From assembly GCF_954871325.1 (NCBI RefSeq), contig NC_088778.1, positions 8,155,743-8,219,742 on the forward strand: a DNA stretch of 64,000 bases. The letters run 5' to 3'. The DNA is from Gordionus sp. m RMFG-2023 (taxonomy: Eukaryota > Nematomorpha > Gordioida > Chordodea > Parachordodidae). Shown here piece by piece: positions 11,901-22,979 of this stretch. The position numbers and the translations under genes are program-made. Position 1 is the first letter of the stretch, and every line of letters starts with the position of its first letter. The notes beneath the pieces are model-generated. The model was not told the DNA's origin. It made no database searches and saw only the letters and a program-made list of their open reading frames with translations.

Positions 11901-14900
11901 AAGTATATGGGTTAGAGAAATAATCCCGACGATTGAACAAGAATCCAAAAGAATGACCCCTGCGCGTGAATCGCGCAAATCTATCCGAACACGAGTTTTA
12001 AAAATCGACTCTAACCTGAGCAGACTCCATGGGCAGATCTAATTAACAAGATCCAAAAATTGATATTGCTCATTGGGTTCTGCGAAATCGACTTTCGAAA
12101 GAAAAAATTCGAACTGAACCTACAACCAGGAGAAAAATTACTCTAAGTGTAGAAACGGCCTGTGAGGATTTATTAAAGTTCTCCCTGGGTAAGGCTAAAT
12201 ACGAGGTTATTATTATTTATTTATAAAGGTTTTAAAGGTATAGAAATTTTCCTAAACAAAAAAATCTTTTTCCAATAACAAATATAAATTATTCATAAAT
12301 ATGTAAATTATTTGCTAATCGTAACTAATATTATTAATTATCTTTTTGAATTAAAGCTACTGATAATCAAATAAAAAAAATTCCTGGCATTTGTAATATT
12401 TTTTTTAATTGTAATAGAATAAAGTCCTACCTAAGGCCTCATTTATAGTAAGCCCGTTATGTTCAAGCGGAGCATTATTAAGCGCGACATTATTTACAAA
12501 ATCAAGCCAATAAATAGGTATAATTTATACATATGGAGTGTTATGATTATAACACTATTAAGAATCAACTGTGATTTCGATAGCATCAAATAACGTACCT
12601 TTCGAACATAACGCGTTTACTATAAATTCAGCAGCTTAAAATAAATTTCATGAAAACACCAAAATTTAAACAAATATTATATTATATAAATTGATAAGAT
12701 CGTGCGATCAAAAATGAGAGGAATTAAAAAGGTTCTTCTTAATTTTGTCAGCATCTATCTTATAGGCACTAATATGAGTACCAAAAATCGCGTCTTTAGC
12801 ATTGCTAATTAGGAAAACTTTATGTCTGAATAGTTAATTGTTTTTATAATTTGCATCTTACGGTATCCCGATTATGAATTTTGCGATGTTTGTATTTTTT
12901 TTTCGTTACCTGACTATAAAATTTATTAATTATTTCGTCATTCATATTAACAAATACGATTATTCTACTTGTACAAAATCGAATATTATTCAATTCGAAA
13001 TTTACGAATCGCATACAAATATTACATTAATATTTTTTGAAGGCTTACTTACGTTTTTTAATGATGAAGAAATACTCATATAACTTGGGGGGAAATAATT
13101 GTTATCATTATCATTACACGCGTCTGTTTTTTTAATCACGTACACTTCCATTATACTATAACTATAAAATTCTTTGTTACTTGTGGTTATGGTTACAAAA
13201 ATACGACTCTAATCTTCGTTTTGAAAAATGATTTATAGATGTAGAAATAAGGTTTAAAAAAATAACATGCTTCGTAAGGAACATGTTAAATACTAATTTG
13301 AAATATTTACGAATAATGTCGAATATATTCGATAAATTTTGAATTAATTCGAAAAAAAATCAAATTATACAAATAATTTTATCGAATAAAGAATTATTCG
13401 TTTTAGGTATACGTGGTTCATATGATTATGTATAAGTATGGGTTCTCGAATAAATGTATGCAAAATAAATATCACCCCTTCTTTTTTTTTCTTTTATAAA
13501 ATTAAAGGCAAAGGCATATCCAAACCAAGCTAGTACGCAGAAGCGAGTACGAAACGGAAAATCTGAAATCTTACGACGCTATATTCACCTGCGGCGGTGA
13601 TGGAACTTTTCTATTAGCCGCTAATAAGGTTTTCTATAATAGATTAAATAGAAAGAAAAATTATAAATGAGGTTAATACATTTATTTAAAAAAAAAAAAT
13701 TGGACCATTTTTACTCCAGGTCACAATTTTTTACAAAAAATAATCGGGTAGGTATTTTTTATTATAACATTTTTAAGGATTGATCAAGTTTTTTAGATTA
13801 TTTTATTTTTATAAATACCCAACGAAGGTGCACACATCCCTTATACCAGTCATCGGAATCAACACAGATCCGCTCAACTCTGAAGGCTATTTATGCCTTC
13901 CTAGCAAATTTACCAAAAATTTTGGCATAGCGCTCGATAGACTTATCAAGGGAGAATTTAAGTTAACTTTTTAATATCTTATATTTTATCTTTAATTTTT
14001 ATTTATATATCTCTCTTTTTCGTTTATTTTCATTTTATTCCTTATTTTTTCTCACATATTTACTTATATTTTTCATTAATTTTTGTTTATTTTTCTTTCT
14101 TTTTGTTTTCATTTTATTCCTTATTTTTTTCTCACATATTTACTTATTGGATGAATATGTAAATGATAGGTGGCTTAAACGGAATCGCATATCGGTCACC
14201 TTAACCGGCAACCGAAATCTCTTAGGCTTGAGTACGCCAACATTTCACGAGTTCCGGTTCGCCGAACACGTGCGGGAACTCGAACGCACGCGTAGCACTT
14301 CTCCATTGAACCCCAGCGCATCGCTCGATTGCGCATCGTCCCGGAACGGAATTCCGAAGACCGAAAAAGCAAAAGCCAGTAAATTATTTAGAGGCTATAA
14401 ACATTTATAAATTGTTTGCTTTTAAATATTCAAAGAATGGAATAAGTTTTTGAAATTTAATTTTTTTTTGAGGTTCTCCCCACATGGGGGAAATCTGGTT
14501 AAGAGATTGGTCAAAGCCATAAATTTATACCATTATTAAACATATGATTTTCACACAATCTCATTTAGCCTGAAGTTAACTGTCACTTTTATCACATTTT
14601 GATTTTTTATTAAAAAATATTTTATGGGCACGAAAAACTTTGTTCTCAAATATAAAAAAATGGAATAAACTATAATTTGTTAAAAAATATATATCTTTCT
14701 TTAAATTAAGGCTGCTTTCATAGTAGCGTCAGATCCGATTTTACCTCAAAACATCTGATTCGTAAACTTCCGGCAAGGCATTAATAGTGATTTTTTTTTA
14801 AAGTTTCAGTTTATAACAAATCATTGTTATATAAATAAAAATGGATTAATAATTATATAAAATCCTTTTTAAAAGCCGAAAGATATTATAAACACAGAAA

Positions 14901-17900
14901 CAAAATAAAAATATTTCGACTATATTATAAATTACATATATGTATATTACAGAATTAAAAAATTGGTTCAGAGGAAGAATTAAATATATTTATATTTTAA
15001 TTATCATTTTAAAATATTACATTTTTATAATAAGTATGAAAGATTAAATTTATAATTTTAAACATTAAATTTTTATGTTTTTATATTTAAATAAATTGAT
15101 TTAAAATTTATTAACACACAATTCCTACATTACCTTTTCATAATACATATGAAAAAATAATTATAAATTGAAACATTAAATTTTAATATATTTAAATAAA
15201 CCTAGCAAAAAATTTTCACCTTACAAATTCCCACATTACCTTTTTGCATGAAAAATTATACACTATTAAAATACTATTAATCAAAATTAAAAATATAGGA
15301 AATACGTTTTATAATTATTTATAACATTTATATTCCCATGGCAAAATAATATTATTGTGTATAATTTTATTTATAATATAATTTGCATATTCCAAATTTA
15401 ATATATTTTTTTGAAAAATTGATAGCATTCTTATTTCATTAACAGCTCTATTTGAACCCGATTTTTAAAAACGGCTAGCTCATTATTTTAAGAAGATAAA
15501 TATTGCATAAGCCTCTAGATTTCGCTAATAAGGTGTGTAAACCTTTGTGCCACCTATGATCAAAATCTTCAGGCTTGCCCTAATATTTTTCTTGATAAAA
15601 TTGAGTTTAGGCCTTTTTGATAATCGACTCACAATATTATGTTGGATTATACTGCTATGCTATCGTTTAGCGACGAATCTACGCCTTACTTGAACAATAT
15701 AAACGAGATTAAGAATATTATTCGCATTTCTATTATGAGCTACGATCCCAAAAATTATGCTTTTATTTATTTTTTAAACTATTTAATATTGATCATCATT
15801 ATCATGAATTATATTTTGCTTGTTTATTGAAATTTTAATGCATATATTAAATACTTACGTTTACCAAATTGAACGTAATATGAAAAGCCTTTTTTAACTA
15901 TATTTATTAAATTAGTTAATTTAAAAAAATAAATAAATAAGATTTAGTATAATTGTTAAACTTTGTCCAAAACGAGATTTAACATTTGTCGGATATTAAA
16001 AAAATTCTTTGACTTCAATATCTTAACGGAACTTAGGCTATTATGAATATTTATATCGTTTATAATAAGAATGATTGCTTATGACGAATAATTGACGGAT
16101 CGAACGTAAAATTGTATCCGACTTTGTTATGAATGCCATTTAAATTGTTGTAAATAAAAAAAAATATATTTTATATAAATAAACCCCGAATATATAAATT
16201 AGTTAATTTTTAATTAAAATTAATCCTAAAAATTTCTAAAAATTGTGACTCTCAAAATTTTATTTGTATAGTTTTAAGATAGGAAAATCGCTAATTTTGG
16301 TTTTATATAGGAAATTCTTACAAAAAGCCCAATGAAGCTGAGGCCCTCCCTGATGGCTATAGCACTACATGAAAGTTAATTGGCGCAATTGGATCCTACC
16401 GGGAATGCATAATCATTCTTGTTAAAAGCTAATTTGAAATTTTTAAACAACGCGCATCAATTTTATTTTTTCTCTTATTACAGGTGTAGTTTTTCATATT
16501 TAACGAATATATTTTACTATAGTTACATGAAATTTGGAGCAATGGCTTTAAAAAAAAGAGAATCAGACTTAATGGGTTGACTTTCACTTAAAAATAGAAA
16601 AATCAGGTTATAAAAATTTCAGATTCTTTGATATTTTTAAAAGCTATTACTCAAATTTCATGGAATTAAATTTAATGGCGTTATTTATGTAGTTTTGAAT
16701 TTCTATTTATTGCACAATATTTCTTATGTCCCGATGTTAAAAACGATAAAAGTTTTATTAAAAGTATAAATATAAATCCATTTTTTAAAAAAAAATATAA
16801 CGCTAACCCATATCTTTACTCTCTTATTTTTTTTTCAAGCTTCCTTCTCCAGGAAATTGGTATGAGAAGAAAAATAACAAGTAGATGCCCGAAAACTTAT
16901 TAAATTACTCCCCATATATATATTTATTTGTCAAACGAAGAAAGCGCCCTTTATATCGGAAAAATATTAAAATTTTTTTTAAAATATACGCGTTTTTTAG
17001 TGCAAAATGGTTACCCTTCTAAAATCAGTAACGGTCATCTTCACGACATAGTTGATGACGTGGTAAAAGATGGCGATGATGTCCTGACCACCTATTCCCT
17101 TCCCGATTTAGCTCTAAACGAAATTTTTATCGGAGAAAATTTATCCTCCAGGTATTCATTTTCCTATACCATTTTAAATTGTTTATTTTTTATATTTGGT
17201 CTTTTCTTTAAAAAAACCATTTTAAAATTGATGATTATCAATTACAAAGGACGCCACTAACATAAGGCCGGTCTGTTTTGAGATGACAACCTTTCACGTT
17301 TTTTCTTCTATATTTACAAAAAAAATTTGGAAAGTGAACCGCCATTTTTTATTATTTCGATAATTTCGTAATATTTATTTTATCGTTCAACGAATACTAT
17401 GTGTTTTGTGTTATTCATAAAGCCTTGGTGTCTAGCCCGTCCCACTTAATAATATAAGTTTTTTTTTATTTTTGTGTGCCTTGTTTAAATCGATTTTGAT
17501 TGGACCGAAATCGAATGACGTGCATAATATAATATCTCATCTCAATTTGGCATCCCATAATAGGGTCTCCTACTACGAACTATCGATTGACGGGTTGGAA
17601 CCTATCAAACAAAAAAGTTCTGGTCTAACCGTTTGCACCGGAACAGGATCATCATCCTGGTCATTCAACATCAACAAGATCCCAGTCCATTCCGTCGCCG
17701 AATTAATGAAAATCGGTAAATACTTTCTATTATATCATTTTATTTGTTGATATTTTGTCTCATTTTTTTTAATTGAAATTTTTATCAAGTTGCCATTCTT
17801 TATATTATTGACTGCCGAATAAATATAATCTTTCACTGACTCTATGCAAATAGCTTAATACTTAAAAAAAGTGTTTTTTTTGTTTGGTCTTGTAGTTGGA

Positions 17901-18942
17901 GCATATTTATATTAAATGCAATCGTATATTTATGTATTGTTCACAATGGGTAAAATACTTTGAAGATGTATTTCGTTATATAAGCTACATTGCATTTTAA
18001 AAATATTTTAGTGCTTTGACCATCTCTGACTGCGCACAACTTTTGGTACTTTTAAATTTTACATGGTTTTAAGAGAAAGTGAAAATTAAAAGTAACATCT
18101 AACGAAACTCAATTTTTTTTAATATATCTTATGTATTTAACATTGATGAAACTTTTATCCAGACTTGATTCCATATCTCTACCACAGAGTCCTCTAGATC
18201 CTTTCCCCACCACCATAATATCCCCCTCCCCTCCTATGACAAAATTATAAAATGGATACTGATTATGTATGTTGTTTATACTATGAGATTACCCCTTAAA
18301 ATTTCAATAAAACTATTGATAACCCTTTCTCCCGTATTGGAAAGTTTGCTAGAAATATAAATCCCTCCCTTTCATCCTATCAATGGCAATTTTCACGATT
18401 TGTTAAAAAAAAATTATTAAAATTTTAATTAAAGGGGGAAGTGGGATATTAATTTTAAATGTAGGTTTAATGTTATTAGCAATTCTCGTATATTATTATT
18501 TACCACATCACTCTCTGTCCTCCCTTTAAATATATAAAGCCAACGAAATGACAGGCTCCCACGTTGATTGTCAGGACGAGGCCTTAATGAGCCGAATCAG
18601 TGACGCCTTTAACAGCAAACTCATATTCCCTCCCGACGAAATCAAAATGGCATACACTATTAGGGATCCCGTCATTAACAGTACATGCATAGACATATAT
18701 ATAAAATATCAGTATTTTTTTTAAATAAATGACATAAATAAATATTTATTCCTCTCGGGTATCAAGATATATGCGGCATAGATAGACCCAGGGGTTTCGC
18801 ATCCGCTGTCAACGTTCGTTCGCGATGCTGGGACGCCCGCATTGTTATAGATGGCGGTTATTCCTACACTTTTAACGACGGAGCCTTGGCCAAGCTTACC
18901 TTAGACCCTTCTAACGCTCTTCTAACTGTTAACCTAACTTAA
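8907..18942 (+). CDS. NADK2: NAD kinase 2, mitochondrial (nine exons, complete)
   Basis: Phosphorylates NAD to NADP in mitochondria. Exons: 8907-9080, 9277-9365, 13508-13628, 13828-13961, 14170-14378, 17001-17151, 17564-17715, 18540-18680 and 18767-18942 (TAA at 18940). All borders are AG/GT and all phases agree, giving about 448 residues against about 440 in vertebrates. Exon 1 has a Lys-rich, acid-poor start (MIVKLKSQLFFLTKKIDFKL) suited to a mitochondrial presequence, then ILSKITRYEFEKMRY, the family's first conserved block. The catalytic GGDGT is at about residues 117-121, NTDP at 140-143, LALNEIFIGE at the end of exon 6, and CTGTGS at about 317-322 in the NAD-binding region. The last exon holds VRSRCWDARIVIDGG and FNDGALA, diagnostic of NADK2 rather than cytosolic NADK. 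Exon 5's tail, rich in Ser and Arg, is divergent. Identification is secure; the ATG choice is inferred. Confidence 0.95.
9796..9943. mobile_element. Possible short hAT-like MITE
   Basis: Left end CAGTAGCGTGACTAGCC resembles the CAGTGGCGTAGCC ends seen elsewhere in the window, and the right side has a C-rich run and ATGCTACTA before the flank. I could not find a matching 8 bp duplication, so this is tentative. Confidence 0.3.
11690..12235 (+). other. Unassigned coding-like stretch inside NADK2 intron 2
   Basis: This region is clearly richer in G+C than the surrounding intron and has open frames with exon-like borders. One runs from an ATG at about 11720 (MNEIVPLSLADEIKLRHRV and then a CxxC, NLC) to a strong donor (CAC|GTAAGG). 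Later frames read PTIEQESKRMTPARESRKS and ITLSVETACEDLLKFSLGK, the second followed by a possible GTAAGG donor. None fits the NADK2 phase (exon 2 ends in phase 2; adding the first exon gives an immediate stop). It may be part of a nested gene, a retrocopy or an old transposon. I recognise no family. Confidence 0.35.
12441..12628. mobile_element. Short palindromic MITE, about 190 bp
   Basis: Left end ATTTATAGTAAGCCCGTTATGTTC; complement of the right end ATTTATAGTAAACGCGTTATGTTC. A related single end lies at about 10595-10625 (TTTATAGTAAACGCGTTATC). There is no coding capacity and no clear target duplication. Confidence 0.6.
14029..14147. repeat. Tandem duplication in NADK2 intron 4
   Basis: A run of about 38 bp containing CATTTTATTCCTTATTTTTT and CTCACATATTTACTTAT occurs twice, about 80 bp apart, just before the acceptor of exon 5. 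The duplicated pyrimidine-rich tract may serve as part of the acceptor region. Confidence 0.6.
15443..15613. mobile_element. Palindromic MITE family P, copy 1
   Basis: Begins CAGCTCTATTTGAACCCGAT and shares TTTTTAAAAACGGCTAGCTC, then a core with GCCTCTAGATTTCG and ACCTTTGTGCCACCTATGA, with copies at 24034, 50669 and 60994. The right arm ends early near AAAATTGAGTTTA, so the copy is truncated. It lies in NADK2 intron 5. Confidence 0.6.
16330..16440 (+). other. Short coding-like fragment in NADK2 intron 5
   Basis: About 100 bp less A+T-rich than its surroundings. One frame reads YKKPNEAEALPDGYSTT, then after an interruption KLIGAIGSYRECIIILVK. It looks like a decayed piece of a protein gene or transposon. 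I do not recognise the family. Confidence 0.3.
16526..16662. mobile_element. Small palindromic MITE, 137 bp
   Basis: Inverted ends CATGAAATTTGGAGCAATGG and, complemented, CATGAAATTTGAGTAATAGC, separated by an A+T-rich centre. No coding capacity. Confidence 0.5.
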
Positions 18943-20683
18943 AAAAGTAATAACTATTATTTCCCTTAATTTACATATAGCTAATTGTTACATACATTAT
19001 ATATGGTGGGGGAGGGCATTGTATAGGAGTCTATTCAGCACTCTTAAATGATAATCTTTAGAGATTTCGCAGCAAAATAATAAGCATTATTTATTTGAAT
19101 TTATAAATTTAACTTTAAAAAAAATTGCTTCTTAGATTCCTTACCAAAACTCAACGTGGTGGATACCATGATATTTCAGCCTTTCCGCCAAAGCTCAAAC
19201 TCTTATAGTTGCCCATAACTATTAATTTTTAAACCTATATATTTTTTTAAGAAAAAAATCCTTTAAATTGAGAACATATAGATAATTATATTTCCCAATA
19301 TATTTCTGGTCTTTCATTTTTTTATTCTTAGGAATTCCAATTTTTTTTTATAGTTCTATTAATTTCCATTTAATCCTTCTATCTTCATCATTTTTATTTT
19401 AAATGTAACCCTTAATATTTAAAAAATAATTTTTAAATGTTTTTATTTTGCATTTTATGTTTTATATTATAAGACTAATATAAAGGTACACTGTATATAT
19501 ATCTTGCAATTCCTTTAAAGAAGAAAAAATATCGCAATTCCATTTTTAAAATTTTTTTCTTCTATTTTTATCCCAAAAAGACAAGAAAAACGTAGTCAAA
19601 TTTTTATTTAATTTTTATATTAAAAAAAATTTTATAAGTGAAAATAAGTGTATATTTTAATATTTATAAATTATTATTATGATATCTAAAGCAATTTAAC
19701 CCGAATCTTTTTTAATAGAAGAAAAATATACTGTTATTCAATAAACATTTATAATATTAATAACACAAAATACTAAATTTTTTGTTTATAACAACCCTTA
19801 TTTAATAAATAAATACAAAGCTAAATATTGGTTCATTTTCCATAAATATTTTAAATATAAGGGAACATACCAGGGAATTTAGGTCGGAAAATTCGAAATT
19901 CCTGTAAACTATTCACTTAATTCCTAACGTTTGTAATTTCATTATAAATTTTTCTGGTTGTCTTGATTTCGTTTAAGAAATCCTATTTAGTATATCCTAA
20001 TATATTAAAGACGCTTTTTACAGAATAAAGAATTTTAGATTGGTAATTTTATAAGTTATTTAGTCTGATTTTTGTAAGTTTAATGTTCGAATTTTAATAT
20101 TTTTTTTGAAAGATCAAAACAAGAGAACTAGTCAATGAAACTATAATTCGTGATTAATTTTATTTATTATTTGATTATAGTTGAATATTAAGGGTAATAT
20201 TAAAAATGGTAGGAATGAAAACAGTTAATGATGGGTCTAATTATTTGTAGCTCAAAACAGACGATTGGGCTTAATCTTTCAAATATTATTACCCATCATA
20301 TTATAATATATGTTAAAAAAATATATATTTTGTGTTTTCAAATATCTATCCTCGTCCAATAAAAGAAATTCATAGTTAGGCCTTCCTAGGTATAAATCCA
20401 TCTTAATCAATTAAATATATTCAACTTAAAACATAGTATTCTTAAAATTAAAATATACATGAATCCAATTTTTATGTCAAATATCTTTTATTATGGGAAT
20501 AATAACTAATCTTCACCGCAAAATAAGAATTTTTTTTTTTTTTTAAATATATAAAATAATAATTTTGTCTTAGAAATAATATTAAATTTTAAAAACATTT
20601 TGAAAAATAAAAAAACTATTTTTTAAAAAAAATTATAATAAATATCATGAATATGATTTTCTAGAACATTTATCGCTATTTCT
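18943..20683. other. Gene-free spacer between NADK2 and the VWA gene
   Basis: The 3' sides of two convergent genes meet here. The stretch is very A+T-rich with homopolymer runs. I see no gene, RNA or clear repeat. Confidence 0.55.
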
Positions 20684-22979
20684 TTAGGCCGTAGCCTTTA
20701 CAGGGGCTTGTTTAGCTACCGCTTCTTCCGCTAGTCTTTCAATCTCCTTGTAGTCTATATCGCGCTCCAAAAAGTAGCCCGGTTGAGCGTGGATAAATAT
20801 TACGCCTTGTTTTATTTTGAAAAAAATATTGAATTTATATGGGAAAAATTAAATTTATTTTTAAATATATATTTGTGAATTGCAGAAACGGCTCATTCTT
20901 ATGTTCGGTGTCAAAAAATAATCCCGCCAAATCCGACTCGAGTAAATTTATTTTTAGTTTTCTTCCTTGAATCATTCATTCTACTAAATTTTTTGGTTTG
21001 ATTTTTTAGAAAGGAATATATAAATTTGTAGCCACCTCAAACTATCTTAATACCGTTATTTTTCAAGAATACCAGCGATGATGAGGATTTTTTTAATCAA
21101 GTTTTACAGCTCGACCCGTATAATATAAGGGTCGGTGACAAGATAAAAATGTCCTTGAATTATATAAAAAAAATTAAATAAGGAATGCTGGCTGAGATTT
21201 GTTTTTTATATGATATGGCCGAGGGGGTAAGTTAGTTTATAAGATAGTCTAAAGATGGTAATTCCTTTCCCTATTTCGGAAAGTGGTAGATTTAACTCAT
21301 CTAAGAAGTTTTTTAATAATTTTCTGCACCAAATTACATAAATCCTTAAATCATTGAAATAAATAAGTTTTGTTATACCTTTATCCCTGAGTTCTTTGGC
21401 GAATTGATGAACTTTTTCCGAATCTTTGACAGAATCATGGCCCCCTATTACTATCAAAAATTTCTTCTTCATGGAACCTTTAAACATATCGAGTACGGCT
21501 TTGATGGCTGTGTCCATCTTGTTTGGAAGATTTTCTTTTTATTCGAAAAAAAATTATTAAGGGACTACAATTTTATATGTATAGCTTAGTTGCCTCATTT
21601 TAAATCTTATAACCGGATGATTCGACGAAAACGATTTTTCTGTTTGATTTTTATCATAAAAAAGTTGGATTGAGGAAAATGGCACTTCCATGGGGGAAAA
21701 AAATTATAAGTTATATGAATATTATTAAAGGAAACAAAATGGTTTAGTATTTCGTTGTCCGTGTCTTACTCGCCCTAAAACAATAATTCTAATTTAACAT
21801 CCAGTTAACAGGGATTCGATGAAGTTCAATAATAACTTGAAATAAAAACCTCATATGACTTAGTGTATTAAATTAAAGTCTTCTACTCCAAAAGGGGATA
21901 TGACATAAGATCAGCATTGAAGTAGGAGGGGGGGGGGGTATTTTTGAGGAGGATTATAGTTTCATTGACTTAGGTGGGGGGGGGGCAAGGAATAGGGTGT
22001 AGACGTCCATGATTAAATTGTATAGCATTATTTGCCTTGGGTTACTGAATAGTTGCATCATACTTATACGATATAAAAGATTCAAAAAAAAATATATATA
22101 ACATTCTCAGGCTTAAGATTAATGGTAATTTTTTTTAAAAAATTACTAATAATTTTGAAGTTTTTATGTTTGGTTAGGGTAATAATTATTATATTTTAAA
22201 CAGTATAATTTAATTATATTTTTCAAAAAAGCAAAGGAAAGAAAGATTTATTTATAATTTACTTCCATCGATCATTTTGGAACTGAATTTTCCGTTGATA
22301 AAAGAGATAACTAAGATGTTTCCATCTTTAGTACTTACCACCTTTTGAGGTGGGAACCCAGTTGGGCTCTTTTTGCCCATGCTTTCTGTCATTTCCGCTG
22401 TATGTATAGCGGCCTCATCCAAGTCCTTTATTATTATGTAAATAAGATTATTATAAAATTACCTTATTTAAAAAAATTGATTTTTTATAATAGAAAGCCA
22501 AACCAATTTTTGGCCTTAATCCTGGCCGTAAAAATTTTTTTTAAGAGACCAGGATTAGATATCTTTACATGTCTCATGCTTTGGATTGGTTTGAATTTTC
22601 GCAAAAATGATTGAATAATATAATGATGGATATCAAAATATAATTTAAACCCCAAAACTCTTTGTTCCGTTAGCGAAAGTTCTAGTGGTTAACATTTCTG
22701 GGGCATCTATTATAACTACTACATCTACTTTATTATTTTCAGGGACATCCTTCAGAGCTTTAGAATTATATATGGTAAAGAAAACATTTGAATCGCTAGT
22801 GTTATAAAAACATAAAATTAGTAAATTCCCATTTAAAAAAAATAACAGAAAATTCAAATCTTTAAAAATTTCCGCGCCAAATATTATTACAATTATAATA
22901 AAAAAAATTCTAACATACCTTGTCCTGAGGCGCAGGAGAAGACTATAGCAATAAAAGTGAGAATTGTCAAAGAATTCAT
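20684..22979 (-). CDS. Secreted von Willebrand factor A-domain protein 1 (five exons)
   Basis: Exons on the minus strand: 22979-22919, 22757-22651, 22425-22263, 21534-21379 and 20805-20684, all phase-compatible, about 202 residues. Exon 1 is a clean signal peptide (MNSLTILTFIAIVFSCASGQ). Exon 2 gives the first VWA strand VDVVVIIDAPEML, exon 3 NILVISFINGK, exon 4 KKKFLIVIGGHD and QFAKELRDK. The last exon continues GVIFIHAQPGYFLERDIDYK, ending in an Ala/Lys-rich tail. LRDKG|VIFI across the last intron restores the usual VWA pattern, which supports that join. The metal-site motif DxSxS reads DAPEM, so metal-dependent adhesion is doubtful. The whole protein is one VWA domain, so it is likely secreted and may bind a partner. 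The exon 2 start is uncertain: a farther acceptor near 22860 also keeps phase. Confidence 0.75.
21068..21226 (+). pseudogene. Two antisense exons resembling the start of a VWA domain
   Basis: Within the last intron of VWA gene 1, on the other strand, 21068-21134 and 21183-21226 have AG/GT borders and compatible phases. Joined, they read NTSDDEDFFNQVLQLDPYN, then IRVGMLAEICFLYDMAEG. This parallels QLDPYYNADRPTDIVIIYDI in VWA gene 2 in both the QLDPY block and the first VWA strand. I found no following exons for the rest of the domain on this strand. It may be the start of an inverted relative, a nested gene with missed exons, or a remnant. The match is by eye. Confidence 0.45.

Larger units (their letters stand above)
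9366..13507. other. Long NADK2 intron 2
   Basis: A 4.1 kb intron, mostly A+T-rich. It contains a possible short MITE at 9796-9943, a MITE and a partial relative at 12441-12628 and 10555-10640, and an unassigned coding-like stretch at 11690-12235. Most of the rest shows nothing I can name. Confidence 0.7.

Noticed and set aside
20886-20945. Plus-strand exon NGSFLCSVSKNNPAKSDS, or minus-strand exon SDLAGLFFDTEHKNEPFLQF
   Set aside because: Each has some splice sites, but the phases do not fit the neighbouring plus-strand VWA exons, and the minus version has no usable donor.
21206-21306. Continuation of VWA gene 1 exon 4 frame (ELNLPLSEIGKGITIF and onward) as a further exon
   Set aside because: It reads like the fifth VWA strand, but no GT donor follows before its stop, and the direct splice from 21379 to 20805 restores the usual domain end in phase.
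22345-22614. Plus-strand ORF beginning MRWEPSWALFAHAF
   Set aside because: It is the antisense shadow of VWA gene 1 exon 3.
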